Source: Citrobacter amalonaticus
GTDB taxonomy: Bacteria > Pseudomonadota > Gammaproteobacteria > Enterobacterales > Enterobacteriaceae
Reading direction: 5' to 3'
Assembly: GCF_002918555.1 (NCBI RefSeq)
Contig: NZ_PQMB01000003.1
Location: 753,485 to 817,484 of the forward strand
DNA length: 64,000 nt
Under the pieces are notes generated by a model. It had not been told where the DNA came from and did no database searches. It saw only the letters and a program-made list of their open reading frames with translations. The translations under genes and the position numbers were made by a program. Positions within the stretch are counted from its first letter, which is position 1. Every line of letters begins with the position of its first letter. Shown in pieces: positions 8,542 to 16,917 of the stretch.

Positions 8542-8629
8542 TTGCGCTACGTCAATAAAATCGCAAACATCCTTGATGCAAATCACTACATATAGAACTT
8601 AAAATGCACTCCGACCCAATATGTTGTAT
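8542..8629 (+). promoter_or_regulatory. nrdDG promoter: two FNR sites and two NrdR boxes
   Basis: FNR-like sites TTGCG-CTAC-GTCAA (8542-8555) and TTGAT-GCAA-ATCAC (8573-8586) are centred 31 bp apart, the spacing known for the E. coli nrdDG promoter. A -10-like TAAAAT lies at 8600-8605. Two 16-bp NrdR-like boxes start at 8583 (TCACTACATATAGAAC) and 8614 (ACCCAATATGTTGTAT), also 31 bp apart, flanking the -10. Anaerobic activation by FNR and dNTP-dependent repression by NrdR are therefore expected. Confidence 0.65.
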
Positions 8630-8678
8630 TTATCGTCTACAATTGCTTCAACTACAATGTCCAGTTAAACGGAAAAAT

Positions 8679-8764
8679 TGTGGATAAGTGGGTCTGGATT
8701 GCGGGAAGTCATTGGCAAGGTAGATGAATAAAACAATGCGCGCCTCCCCAATCTCTGTGGATAA
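8679..8764 (+). promoter_or_regulatory. Two consensus DnaA boxes in the nrdD leader
   Basis: TGTGGATAA, the complement of the strict DnaA box TTATCCACA, occurs at 8679-8687 and again at 8756-8764, between the promoter and the nrdD start codon. Both are perfect and in the same orientation, 77 bp apart. Confidence 0.55.
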
Positions 8765-8790
8765 CCTGTTCTTATAAATATGGAGTGATC

Positions 8791-10929
8791 ATGACACCGC
8801 ATGTGATGAAACGTGATGGCTGTAAAGTGCCGTTTAAATCAGAGCGCATTAAAGAAGCCATTCTGCGTGCAGCTAAAGCAGCGGGAGTCGATGACGCAGA
8901 TTACTGCGCCACCGTCGCAGAAGTCGTTAGCAGCCAGATGAATGAATGCAGTCAGGTCGATATCAATGTGATTCAGACTGCGGTTGAAAACCAGCTGATG
9001 TCAGGGCCATATAAGCAGCTTGCCCGCGCATACATCGAATATCGTCACGATCGTGACATTCAGCGAGAGAAGCGTGGTCGTCTGAACCAGGAAATCCGTG
9101 GTCTGGTAGAACAAACCAACTCCGCACTCCTGAATGAAAACGCCAACAAAGACAGTAAGGTGATCCCAACCCAGCGCGATCTGCTGGCAGGTATCGTCGC
9201 CAAACATTACGCTCGCCAGCATCTGCTGCCGCGTGATGTGGTACAGGCACACGAACGTGGCGATATCCACTATCACGACCTCGATTATTCTCCGTTCTTC
9301 CCGATGTTCAACTGTATGCTGATCGACCTGAAAGGCATGCTGACGCAGGGCTTTAAGATGGGTAACGCGGAGATCGAACCGCCGAAATCTATCTCTACCG
9401 CCACTGCCGTTACCGCGCAAATTATCGCGCAGGTCGCCAGCCATATTTATGGCGGCACCACCATTAACCGTATTGATGAAGTGCTGGCGCCGTTTGTGAC
9501 GGCAAGCTTTACCAAACATCGCAAAACAGCAGAAGAGTGGCAGATCCCGGATGCCGAGGGTTACGCGCATTCCCGTACGGAAAAAGAGTGCTACGACGCC
9601 TTTCAGTCTTTGGAATACGAAGTTAACACGCTGCACACCGCCAACGGTCAGACGCCATTTGTTACCTTTGGTTTCGGCCTTGGCACCAGCTGGGAATCGC
9701 GCCTGATTCAGCAGTCCATTCTGCGTAACCGTATCGCGGGCCTGGGCAAAAATCGCAAAACCGCCGTGTTCCCGAAACTGGTCTTCGCGATTCGCGACGG
9801 TCTGAACCATAAGTTTGGCGATCCGAACTACGACATCAAACAGCTGGCGCTGGAGTGCGCAAGCAAGCGCATGTATCCGGACATTCTGAACTACGATCAG
9901 GTGGTGAAAGTGACCGGCTCCTTCAAAACCCCGATGGGCTGCCGCAGCTTCCTCGGCGTCTGGGAGAATGAGAACGGCGAGCAGGTTCACGACGGACGTA
10001 ACAACCTGGGTGTGATCAGCCTCAACCTGCCGCGCATCGCGCTGGAAGCCGGTGGCGATGAAGCCGCATTCTGGAAGCTGCTGGACGATCGCCTGGTACT
10101 GGCGCGTAAAGCGCTGATGACGCGTATCGCTCGTCTGGAAGGCGTTAAAGCTCGCGTTGCACCGATCCTTTATATGGAAGGCGCCTGCGGCGTGCGTCTG
10201 AACGCTGACGACGATGTGGCGGAAATCTTCAAAAACGGGCGTGCGTCGATTTCGCTGGGCTACATCGGTATCCACGAAACTATCAATGCGCTGTTTGGCG
10301 ACGCACACCTGTACGACAGCGAAGCGCTGCGTGCAAAAGGTATCGCAATTGTTGAGCGTCTGCGTCAGGCGGTCGAGCAGTGGAAAGAGGAAACGGGCTA
10401 CGGCTTCAGCCTGTACAGTACGCCAAGCGAGAACCTGTGCGATCGCTTCTGCCGTCTGGATACCGCCGAATTCGGCGTCGTGCCGGGCGTCACCGATAAA
10501 GGCTACTACACCAACAGCTTCCACCTTGACGTGGAGAAGAAGGTGAATCCGTACGACAAAATCGATTTTGAAGCGCCGTACCCGCCGCTGGCGAGCGGGG
10601 GCTTCATTTGCTACGGCGAATACCCGAACATTCAGCACAACCTGAAAGCGCTGGAAGATGTCTGGGATTACAGCTATCAGCACGTGCCGTACTATGGAAC
10701 CAACACGCCGATCGACGAGTGCTACGAGTGCGGCTTTACCGGCGAGTTCGAGTGTACCAGCAAAGGCTTCACCTGCCCGAAATGCGGTAATCACGACGCC
10801 GCGCGCGTATCGGTAACCCGCCGCGTGTGCGGTTATTTAGGCAGCCCGGACGCACGTCCGTTTAACGCCGGTAAACAGGAAGAAGTGAAGCGCCGCGTTA
10901 AGCATTTAGGGAACGGGCAGATCGGTTAA
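8791..10929 (+). CDS. nrdD: NrdD, anaerobic (class III) ribonucleoside-triphosphate reductase
   Basis: Reduces ribonucleoside triphosphates to deoxy forms under anaerobiosis using a glycyl radical installed by NrdG. With ATG 8791 it has 712 residues, equal to E. coli. An N-terminal ATP-cone (VMKRDGCKVPFKSERIKEAI) is followed by the glycyl-radical barrel, a Cys-rich zinc site near the C-terminus (CYECG ... CPKCG) and the radical loop RRVCGYLG. An in-frame GTG at 8785 also exists, but ATG follows the GGAG at better spacing. nrdG lies 300 bp downstream, the gap being filled by two ERIC repeats. Confidence 0.97.
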   Translation: MTPHVMKRDGCKVPFKSERIKEAILRAAKAAGVDDADYCATVAEVVSSQMNECSQVDINVIQTAVENQLMSGPYKQLARAYIEYRHDRDIQREKRGRLNQEIRGLVEQTNSALLNENANKDSKVIPTQRDLLAGIVAKHYARQHLLPRDVVQAHERGDIHYHDLDYSPFFPMFNCMLIDLKGMLTQGFKMGNAEIEPPKSISTATAVTAQIIAQVASHIYGGTTINRIDEVLAPFVTASFTKHRKTAEEWQIPDAEGYAHSRTEKECYDAFQSLEYEVNTLHTANGQTPFVTFGFGLGTSWESRLIQQSILRNRIAGLGKNRKTAVFPKLVFAIRDGLNHKFGDPNYDIKQLALECASKRMYPDILNYDQVVKVTGSFKTPMGCRSFLGVWENENGEQVHDGRNNLGVISLNLPRIALEAGGDEAAFWKLLDDRLVLARKALMTRIARLEGVKARVAPILYMEGACGVRLNADDDVAEIFKNGRASISLGYIGIHETINALFGDAHLYDSEALRAKGIAIVERLRQAVEQWKEETGYGFSLYSTPSENLCDRFCRLDTAEFGVVPGVTDKGYYTNSFHLDVEKKVNPYDKIDFEAPYPPLASGGFICYGEYPNIQHNLKALEDVWDYSYQHVPYYGTNTPIDECYECGFTGEFECTSKGFTCPKCGNHDAARVSVTRRVCGYLGSPDARPFNAGKQEEVKRRVKHLGNGQIG

Positions 10930-10931
10930 TT

Positions 10932-11058
10932 TATACTCGTCATACTTCAAGTTGCAGATGCGTTGGCTTTCCTCGCTCACCCCAGTCACGTACTCGTGTA
11001 CGCTCCTGGGGACTCACTGCGTCGCCGCCTTCCTGCAACTCGAATTATTTAGAGCATA
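10932..11058. repeat. Canonical 127-bp ERIC element in the nrdD-nrdG gap
   Basis: From TATACTCGTCATACTTCAAG to AATTATTTAGAGCATA it is exactly 127 bp, the classical ERIC length. The central palindrome CCCCAGTCACGTACTCGTGTACGCTCCTGGGG-type core and the TTGCAG/CTGCAA arms are all present. It starts two bases after the nrdD stop and will be transcribed as a large hairpin within the nrdDG message. Confidence 0.88.
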
Positions 11059-11127
11059 GACGATTTTATTGCCCGGCGATGCGACGCTTTTCGGGCCATT
11101 ATTTCCGCAACGCAATTCACGTCATAG

Positions 11128-11197
11128 CAAGGCAGCAAATGAGTAAGCCCCGGGGAGCTTACATAAGTAAGTGACTCGGGCGCCCGAACGCAGCTAT
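11128..11197. repeat. ERIC core fragment before nrdG
   Basis: Contains AGCTTACATAAGTAAGTGAC, a near-consensus ERIC centre, flanked by CCCCGGGG and ACTCGGGC, but lacks the TATAC ends. It is in the opposite orientation to the neighbouring 127-bp copy and ends about 30 bp before the nrdG start. Confidence 0.75.
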
Positions 11198-11229
11198 GGC
11201 GCGAATTGATAAACGGATGAGAAGCGAAA

Positions 11230-11694
11230 ATGAATTACCATCAGTATTACCCTGTCGACATCGTTAATGGTCCCGGCACTCGCTGTACCCTGTTTGTTTC
11301 AGGATGCGTGCATGAATGCCCCGGATGCTATAACAAAAGCACCTGGCGACTGAATTCGGGGCAGCCGTTCACCAGAGAGATGGAAGATCGGATCATTGCC
11401 GATCTGAACGATACGCGGATCCATCGTCAGGGGATTTCGCTCTCCGGCGGCGATCCGCTCCATCCGCAAAACGTGCCGGATATCCTGAAGCTGGTGCAGC
11501 GAATTCGCAAAGAGTGTCCGGATAAAGATATCTGGGTGTGGACCGGTTACAAAATTGCTGAACTCAACCCAGCCCAAATGCAGGTGGTGGATCTCATCAA
11601 CGTGCTGGTTGACGGTAAATATGTGCAGGATCTGAAAGACCCGGCACTGATCTGGCGCGGCAGCAGTAATCAGGTTGTACATCACTTGCGGTAA
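11230..11694 (+). CDS. nrdG: NrdG, anaerobic RNR activating enzyme
   Basis: Radical SAM protein that generates the glycyl radical on NrdD. The 154 residues carry the cluster motif C-VHE-C-PG-C (Cys26, Cys30, Cys33), binding a [4Fe-4S] cluster, and the SAM-contact loop SLSGGDPL. Length and N-terminus (MNYHQYYPVDIVNGPGTR) match E. coli. It is the second gene of the nrdDG operon. A degraded toxin gene on the other strand begins just beyond its stop. Confidence 0.97.
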   Translation: MNYHQYYPVDIVNGPGTRCTLFVSGCVHECPGCYNKSTWRLNSGQPFTREMEDRIIADLNDTRIHRQGISLSGGDPLHPQNVPDILKLVQRIRKECPDKDIWVWTGYKIAELNPAQMQVVDLINVLVDGKYVQDLKDPALIWRGSSNQVVHHLR

Positions 11695-11703
11695 CGCGGT
11701 TCA

Positions 11704-11826
11704 TCAGAGATGTTTGTCTGCCTCATGGTAGGCAGTTGATTTCTCTCGATTGCCAATTGCAACCACCAGCACTATTACCCTTTCATCTTTCACCTGATAA
11801 ACCAGACGGACGTTAAGCGTGGCCAT
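11704..11826 (-). pseudogene. Remnant of a RelE/ParE-family toxin gene (C-terminal part)
   Basis: The frame ending at 11704 encodes 40 residues from an ATG at 11826, containing NVRLVYQVKDERVIVLVVA and GNREKSTAYHEADKHL. This is the typical last two strands and C-terminal helix of RelE-type mRNA interferases (RLVYQV-D-V-V-V-GKRE-S-Y). The N-terminal half is missing; upstream codons remain open for a few residues and then meet stops. No antitoxin gene is visible nearby. I judge it a decayed toxin-antitoxin locus at the edge of the accessory block. Confidence 0.6.
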
Positions 11827-11895
11827 TATGCCTCCAGCGAAAAAAGACGTGTAATGCATTACAGCGGCATTACTTTCATTTCTGGAAAACGCCTC

Positions 11896-13809
11896 TCAAA
11901 AACGGCTCACGCACTCCATCGCTACCGCTTTAAACTCGGCAAAGTTCTGGCTGGCGCACAGACGCGTCATGGCGCGCTCGCGCAGGAAGGTGACGAAAAT
12001 ATCGTAGATTGCCATTGCCTCTTCGTATTCGCTTTTACTGATGGCGAGCAAAAAGATGACATGTGCCGTTTCATCGCCCCAGGCGATTCCCTGGGGAGCA
12101 AGTACGGTATAGACCACCGTTTTCTTCGCCAGCAGTCCCAGGGCGTGCGGCAGCGCAATACTGTCGCCAAGCATGGTGCTGACAATGGCTTCACGTTCCA
12201 CCACCGAGTCGAGAAACTCTGCATCGACAAACCCTTCGCTCTGTAGCTGATCGCACAGCGTTTTGAACAGCGTCTGCCTTTCCATCTCACCATCAATAAT
12301 GCGGAAATGAGCGGCGTCGAAGTATTTGTTCAGCATCCACGGCCGGGTTCTGTCCACCAGCACCAGCTTGCCAATCTGCTCCAGTTGATAATCGGTGGGG
12401 AATGGCGCGATCATCACCACCGGCTTGTCCTTCTCAGTGATGCGGGCGGTAGAGATAACAAAGTCTTCGCCGATGCTCTCCCGTTGCTCGTAGTCGCGCA
12501 GCGTCAGGGTACGCCCGATCTCAATCTGCGGATATTTTCGCGCCAGTACCGCTTCGATCATTCGCACCATCGCATTTCCGGCATCGCATACCAGCAGCAC
12601 TTTTGGCTGCCGCTGGTAACCTATGTTGTAACTACGTTCCAGGCCAACACCAATATGCAGCACCAGAAAACCAATCTCATTTTCGCTGATAGTGTACGGC
12701 GTATATTTTCCCCAACTGGATACCGCCGCCAGGGTCATATCCCAGGCCATCGGGTAATGCTGTTTGATGTTTTCCAGCAGGGGGTTGGGCAGCATAATCT
12801 GGTAGCGCACACGCGTTATCATGGTTTTGATATGGGTGAGCAGATCGGCATGTAACTGCTTGTCATTCAACAGGTTATAGTTGTACTGGGTATTGATAAA
12901 GCTGAGGATGTAATTGACCAGGGCTTCTTCGTTGTCAGCATTGATGGCGCTCGGCGCAATCTCCTGCACCTGACGGGCAGCGATATGCACCTTCAGCCAG
13001 TTCTCTTCCGATATTGCGAGCGGCTTATCGGCCAGGCGGTGCAACACGCCCGCAATTTCTCGCGCCGCAAGACAGACATTCTCTTCAACCTCTTCGGTCA
13101 CAAAGTCAGAGAGCGGGTACCCTTCGCTGATACGCCGTACCGCCACCGCGCAGTACAAACGTAAAAACAGCTCGCCCTCGTCGGTCAGGCGAATATGAAA
13201 ATGGCTAAAAATATCCTGCAAAACGGACTGTAGCTGCTCCGGCACGCCCGCATTGAGCGCCTCTTCCGTCACCAGAGGATTCGCCGGATCCTGTTGCGCC
13301 AGCGTCCACAGAAGATCGGTCAGGCAGGCGCGGATCGCCATCTCGCTGCCAAACAGTTTCATGCCATGGCGCGGACGCGTTTCCAGCGTCAGATGATAGC
13401 GTTGCAGCCATTCACGCACCTCCGCCATGTCATTTTGCAGGGTTGCCCGGCTGACAAACCATTCATCAGCCAAATCTTCAAGTTTGATGGAAAATGCGGA
13501 CGTCAGGAAACGAACCATCAGATAGTGTACCCGCTCCTGACTGGTACGCGGAATGCGCAGCAGCGTACCAGGCTGCTGCGTTTGCAGGGTTTTAAAGCTT
13601 GCCGGGTCATCGATTCTGAGCTGATAACCGTTGCCCCGGCTCAGGACAAACTGCGCGCCATACTGAGCCAGGAGCGCATTGAGCGCGGTGATATCCGCAC
13701 GGACGGTACGTGTGGAAACCGACAACCGCTGCGCCAGTTCATCCTGCGGCAGCGTCTCGTTTTGCAGCATATCAAACAGTTGCGCTAAACGTTGGTTGGG
13801 GAATCGCAC
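11896..13809 (-). CDS. PRD-containing transcription regulator with EIIB-like and EIIA domains
   Basis: 637 residues, built like the MtlR/LicR-type PTS-controlled regulators. Two N-terminal DNA-binding helix-turn-helix domains (about 5-65 and 90-165) are followed by PRD1 (about 180-285), PRD2 (about 295-395), an EIIB-like domain with Cys408 in VLLVCDAGNA, and an EIIA domain of the fructose/mannitol type with His555 in SIALPHA. PRD histidines are visible at 275, 326 and 385; the first expected PRD1 histidine is replaced (LRLYCAVAVRR). The GTG start at 13809 has a strong GAGGAG seven bases upstream. It is the last gene of the nine-gene minus-strand operon, 22 bp after the aldolase gene, and probably controls it in response to PTS phosphorylation. 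Confidence 0.85.
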   Translation of the reverse strand: MRFPNQRLAQLFDMLQNETLPQDELAQRLSVSTRTVRADITALNALLAQYGAQFVLSRGNGYQLRIDDPASFKTLQTQQPGTLLRIPRTSQERVHYLMVRFLTSAFSIKLEDLADEWFVSRATLQNDMAEVREWLQRYHLTLETRPRHGMKLFGSEMAIRACLTDLLWTLAQQDPANPLVTEEALNAGVPEQLQSVLQDIFSHFHIRLTDEGELFLRLYCAVAVRRISEGYPLSDFVTEEVEENVCLAAREIAGVLHRLADKPLAISEENWLKVHIAARQVQEIAPSAINADNEEALVNYILSFINTQYNYNLLNDKQLHADLLTHIKTMITRVRYQIMLPNPLLENIKQHYPMAWDMTLAAVSSWGKYTPYTISENEIGFLVLHIGVGLERSYNIGYQRQPKVLLVCDAGNAMVRMIEAVLARKYPQIEIGRTLTLRDYEQRESIGEDFVISTARITEKDKPVVMIAPFPTDYQLEQIGKLVLVDRTRPWMLNKYFDAAHFRIIDGEMERQTLFKTLCDQLQSEGFVDAEFLDSVVEREAIVSTMLGDSIALPHALGLLAKKTVVYTVLAPQGIAWGDETAHVIFLLAISKSEYEEAMAIYDIFVTFLRERAMTRLCASQNFAEFKAVAMECVSRF

Positions 13810-13831
13810 GTCAGTCTCCTCGCATTATCAG

Positions 13832-14572
13832 TTAGCCTGTGCACGCCCGGGTCAGCGCAAGCAGCTGGCGCACATCGTCCGGACGGGTGTTCCCACTCAC
13901 CTTATCAATAATCGAACTATAAATGTGAGGAATGATTTTGCTCACGCCGGCATCAAGAGCGATTTGTAGAATCTCGGCAAAGTTTTCCAGATCGATACCG
14001 CCTGTCGGCTCCAGCCAGAAGTCATGGCGGGCGCAGGCTTCCGCCACCGCTTTGTATTCGTCACGGCATTTCAGGCCGCCCATCGGGAAGTATTTAATCG
14101 AGCTGCCGCCCATGTCCTTCAGCAAGGCAATCGCCGTCTCCAGCGGCACGATGCCGTCCGGCGCGCGGCTGCTCAGCGGACCAGTTGAGATCTTCACCCT
14201 ACCCGGCGTGCCGGTCGGGGATACCAGGCCGTTCACCACCGTCTCATTCTGCCCCAACAGCGCGCGGCTGGTCGCCACGCCGGTAAACACCTGATTAACG
14301 TGCTGCGGCTGTACCTGACGGGAGATTTCACTCACCATCGCGGACTGATTCGGATCGCCTGCGCCCAGACCAACAGACAGTGCGTTATCAATCAGCGCTG
14401 CGTATTCGCGCATATCCGCCACCGCGCTTTCGACATCCGGATAATTTTTGGAGAGCACGCCGACCAGCACATGACCTTCCGCCGCCGCGTAAATTTCACA
14501 GGCGTTCTCCTTCGAGCCTGCCAGCACGTTCAGACAGACGCGATCGCGGTAAAAGTTAGGGGTCAGTTTCAT
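13832..14572 (-). CDS. dgaF: DgaF-type KDGP aldolase
   Basis: 246 residues of the KDGP-aldolase family that includes Salmonella DgaF. The predicted reaction is cleavage of 2-keto-3-deoxygluconate-6-phosphate to pyruvate and glyceraldehyde-3-phosphate through a Schiff base. Lys160 in SSIKYFPMGG is the likely Schiff-base lysine, and GGIDLENF forms a phosphate-binding strand-loop near the C-terminus. The start overlaps the stop of the upstream ammonia-lyase gene (ATGA, 4 bp), indicating translational coupling. The symbol is transferred by family; the Salmonella dga operon has a mannose-type PTS permease, absent here. Confidence 0.8.
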   Translation of the reverse strand: MKLTPNFYRDRVCLNVLAGSKENACEIYAAAEGHVLVGVLSKNYPDVESAVADMREYAALIDNALSVGLGAGDPNQSAMVSEISRQVQPQHVNQVFTGVATSRALLGQNETVVNGLVSPTGTPGRVKISTGPLSSRAPDGIVPLETAIALLKDMGGSSIKYFPMGGLKCRDEYKAVAEACARHDFWLEPTGGIDLENFAEILQIALDAGVSKIIPHIYSSIIDKVSGNTRPDDVRQLLALTRACTG

Positions 14573-15687
14573 GCTTTTTTCTCCTGATTAATCACATCAC
14601 CAATACGGCGTGCCACAATTTCCAGCTGCGCGCGGTCCACGCTGCGCACATCGGCCTCAATAATTCCTTCGTTGGCTTTATAACCACGGAAGTAAATCGC
14701 GTACTCGCCCTGCCTGAGTGCGTCAACCAGCTCGCCCGTTGCAATACCGGTTACCGCTTCGTCAAACTTGATTTCCGCACGTGCGATATCGCGACCGGCG
14801 CTATCCCACACCACGCGCGCACTCACGCCATTCAGGGTGTTCAGCGTCTCGATAAACGGCGTCATTTTTTCCACCATCTCCGCACCGCTCTCTTTCTGTG
14901 CGCTCAGGTAGAGTTCAATGGCGCAGGTCAGGCCGAGAATGCCCTCTTTGCCAACCTTCATCGCCCGGCCAATCCCTGCCGACTGGCGTTTTACCCATTC
15001 GACATACTGCGTTTTACCAATCACCAGCCCGCTGGTCGGTCCTTCAATCGCTTTCGCACCGCTGTAAATCACCAGATCCGCACCAGAACGGTAGTAGCAC
15101 TGCAAATCTTCTTCCGCTGCCGCATCCACAATCAGCGGCAGATTGTGTTTACGCGCAACCACGACCGCCTGCTCCACGCTGAGCATACTTTTTTGCACGC
15201 AGTGGTGAGACTTGATATACAGAATCGCCGCCGTGCGCGGAGTAATCGCCGCCGCCAGTTGGGCAGCAGAGCATTCGTTGGCATAGCCCGCTTCCACCAG
15301 CTTGCCGCCGCCCAGCGCCACCATGGTGCCAACCGGGGCGCCAAAGTTGACGTTGTGACCTTTCGGCAGAACAATTTCGTTGTTTTCTATCGGCGTAACA
15401 TGCAGATTCTCCAGCAGCCAGTCGCTGTCCTGAACCAGCACCGCCGCTACCGACTGAGCAATCCCGGCGGATGCGCAGGCAACCACTGTCGCCCCTTCCA
15501 CATCCAGCAATTTTGCGATGTACTCTCCGGTTTTATTGACCAGATCTTTCATCTCGAAATACTGATTCATTCCGGCCATCGCCGCGTCTACCACTTCCGG
15601 ACGCGGCGTGGAGACGCCGAGCGCCGTCATACGGCCGGAGGTGTTAATCACCTGTTTTAAATTGTATTTCTCAAAAATCGAAGGCAT
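14569..15687 (-). CDS. dgaE: DgaE-type PLP-dependent ammonia-lyase
   Basis: 372 residues of the fold-type I PLP family related to selenocysteine synthase and Salmonella DgaE, which deaminates D-glucosaminate-6-phosphate to 2-keto-3-deoxygluconate-6-phosphate. The likely PLP lysine is Lys212 in SGAKAIEGP, and Asp188 in LIVDAAAEEDL fits the pyridine-nitrogen aspartate. The N-terminus MPSIFEKYNLKQVINTSGRM is typical. Its start overlaps the amidohydrolase gene by 17 bp and its end overlaps the aldolase gene by 4 bp, so the three catabolic genes are tightly coupled. Confidence 0.8.
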   Translation of the reverse strand: MPSIFEKYNLKQVINTSGRMTALGVSTPRPEVVDAAMAGMNQYFEMKDLVNKTGEYIAKLLDVEGATVVACASAGIAQSVAAVLVQDSDWLLENLHVTPIENNEIVLPKGHNVNFGAPVGTMVALGGGKLVEAGYANECSAAQLAAAITPRTAAILYIKSHHCVQKSMLSVEQAVVVARKHNLPLIVDAAAEEDLQCYYRSGADLVIYSGAKAIEGPTSGLVIGKTQYVEWVKRQSAGIGRAMKVGKEGILGLTCAIELYLSAQKESGAEMVEKMTPFIETLNTLNGVSARVVWDSAGRDIARAEIKFDEAVTGIATGELVDALRQGEYAIYFRGYKANEGIIEADVRSVDRAQLEIVARRIGDVINQEKKA

Positions 15688-16804
15688 GTTCCGCGCTCCC
15701 TTGTTCGGTCATATAGCCCTTGCCCGCACGTATCGCGGCAAGCGGCACCAGCAGTTTCTCAGCCTGTAAGCTGTCGTTTTCTGCGTCCACCAGCACGGTT
15801 GGCTGGCGCTTAAGCGTAAAGAGGGTCAGATCGGCATCCAGGCCCGGCTGGAGGCGACCTTTGGTTTTCAGATTCAGGCCGTCGGCGGCGTTGGCCGTCA
15901 CGCACTCAATGACCTGCGGCAGCGACATACCGATGGCGAGGAATTTCGACATCACGTTAGCCAGCGTTTTGACCGGGCCGCTGATGCGGTTACGGCAGTA
16001 AATATCGGAGCTGATGGTATGCGGCAAAATCCCTAAGCTGATGGCGCGCTTCGCCACCGCAAAGCTCAGGCTGGCAGTGCCGTGACCGACGTCCAGACGC
16101 ACGCCGCGCTGAAGCGCCCGGCTCACCGAAGCCCGCAGTTCACCTTCCGGCGTCAGAATTCGGTTAGGTTTGCCGTTGTAGCAGTGGGTGATGATATCGC
16201 CCGCCGTCAGTCGTTCGGCAATTTCATCCAGATCCGGCGGGTTGTTACCAATGTGCACCATCAGCGGCAGGTCGCCGTTCTCTTTCTGCATCGCTTTGGC
16301 GCGGTCAAGCGGCGTAATACCGTTCTCACCGACCACGCTGCTGCTCATCCGCGCCTTCAGGCCGACGATAAAATCAGGGTGACGCTTCACCGCCTGCTTC
16401 ACCGCATCAGCATCGATATGGGCCATGTTGGCCAGCTCATTCTGGGCGATAAGCCCAACGCGGGAGATATTCAACAGCGCATAGACTTCGGTGGCGGCCT
16501 CGCGGGTCAGGGAATAAAAATCATCAATATCGTCTGCGCCGGTACTGCCCGCATCGACGACGGTGGTTACCCCGGTCGCAATCCCAACGCTGTCCGGCTC
16601 ATCGTAATAAATCGGGGATTTCGGGTAGCAATGAACGTGAGAATCAATCCAGCCGGCGCTCACGTAACATTCGCCACGCAGATCAACGGTTTTCACTGCC
16701 GGTTGTTGGATATCGCCCAGCAGGGCAATTTTGCCGTCCTTTAACGCGATATCACAGACCGTATCGTCGACCAGTCGCGCATGGCGCAGGAGTAAATCAA
16801 ACAT
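15671..16804 (-). CDS. Amidohydrolase/deacetylase (dihydroorotase-like, COG3964 type)
   Basis: 377 residues of the amidohydrolase superfamily, cytoplasmic. Metal-site residues are all visible: His56 and His58 in DSHVH, Lys150 in GLKARMSS (bridging carboxylated lysine), His184 in MVHIGN, His207 in THCYNG and Asp267 in SSDIYC. This is the pattern of the COG3964 group, often misnamed dihydroorotase, some members of which remove N-acyl groups. Position before a glucosaminate-type ammonia lyase suggests deacetylation of an N-acyl amino acid or amino-sugar acid (inference). A REP hairpin separates it from the membrane-protein gene upstream. Confidence 0.8.
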   Translation of the reverse strand: MFDLLLRHARLVDDTVCDIALKDGKIALLGDIQQPAVKTVDLRGECYVSAGWIDSHVHCYPKSPIYYDEPDSVGIATGVTTVVDAGSTGADDIDDFYSLTREAATEVYALLNISRVGLIAQNELANMAHIDADAVKQAVKRHPDFIVGLKARMSSSVVGENGITPLDRAKAMQKENGDLPLMVHIGNNPPDLDEIAERLTAGDIITHCYNGKPNRILTPEGELRASVSRALQRGVRLDVGHGTASLSFAVAKRAISLGILPHTISSDIYCRNRISGPVKTLANVMSKFLAIGMSLPQVIECVTANAADGLNLKTKGRLQPGLDADLTLFTLKRQPTVLVDAENDSLQAEKLLVPLAAIRAGKGYMTEQGSAEHAFDF

Positions 16805-16835
16805 ATCTCTCTCCTGAAAAATGGAGGAACCTCTT

Positions 16836-16866
16836 GTCGGATGGCGGCGTAAGCGCCTTATCCGAC
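16836..16866. repeat. REP palindrome inside the PRD/SFCGS operon
   Basis: GTCGGATGGCGGCG and its near complement CGCCTTATCCGAC form a REP-type hairpin between the amidohydrolase and DUF4310 genes. A second inverted repeat (ACCTGCAC / GTGCAGGT) follows at about 16865-16892. In REP-containing operons such hairpins often set unequal mRNA levels on either side. Confidence 0.75.
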
Positions 16867-16917
16867 CTGCACAATCACAGCAACGTGCAGGTCTTAACGC
16901 TGCGCGCCATCAGGCAA

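Noticed and set aside
9001-10794. 597-codon open frame antisense to nrdD
   Set aside because: It mirrors the codon bias of the strongly conserved nrdD gene on the other strand and has no ribosome-binding site or protein-family motif.
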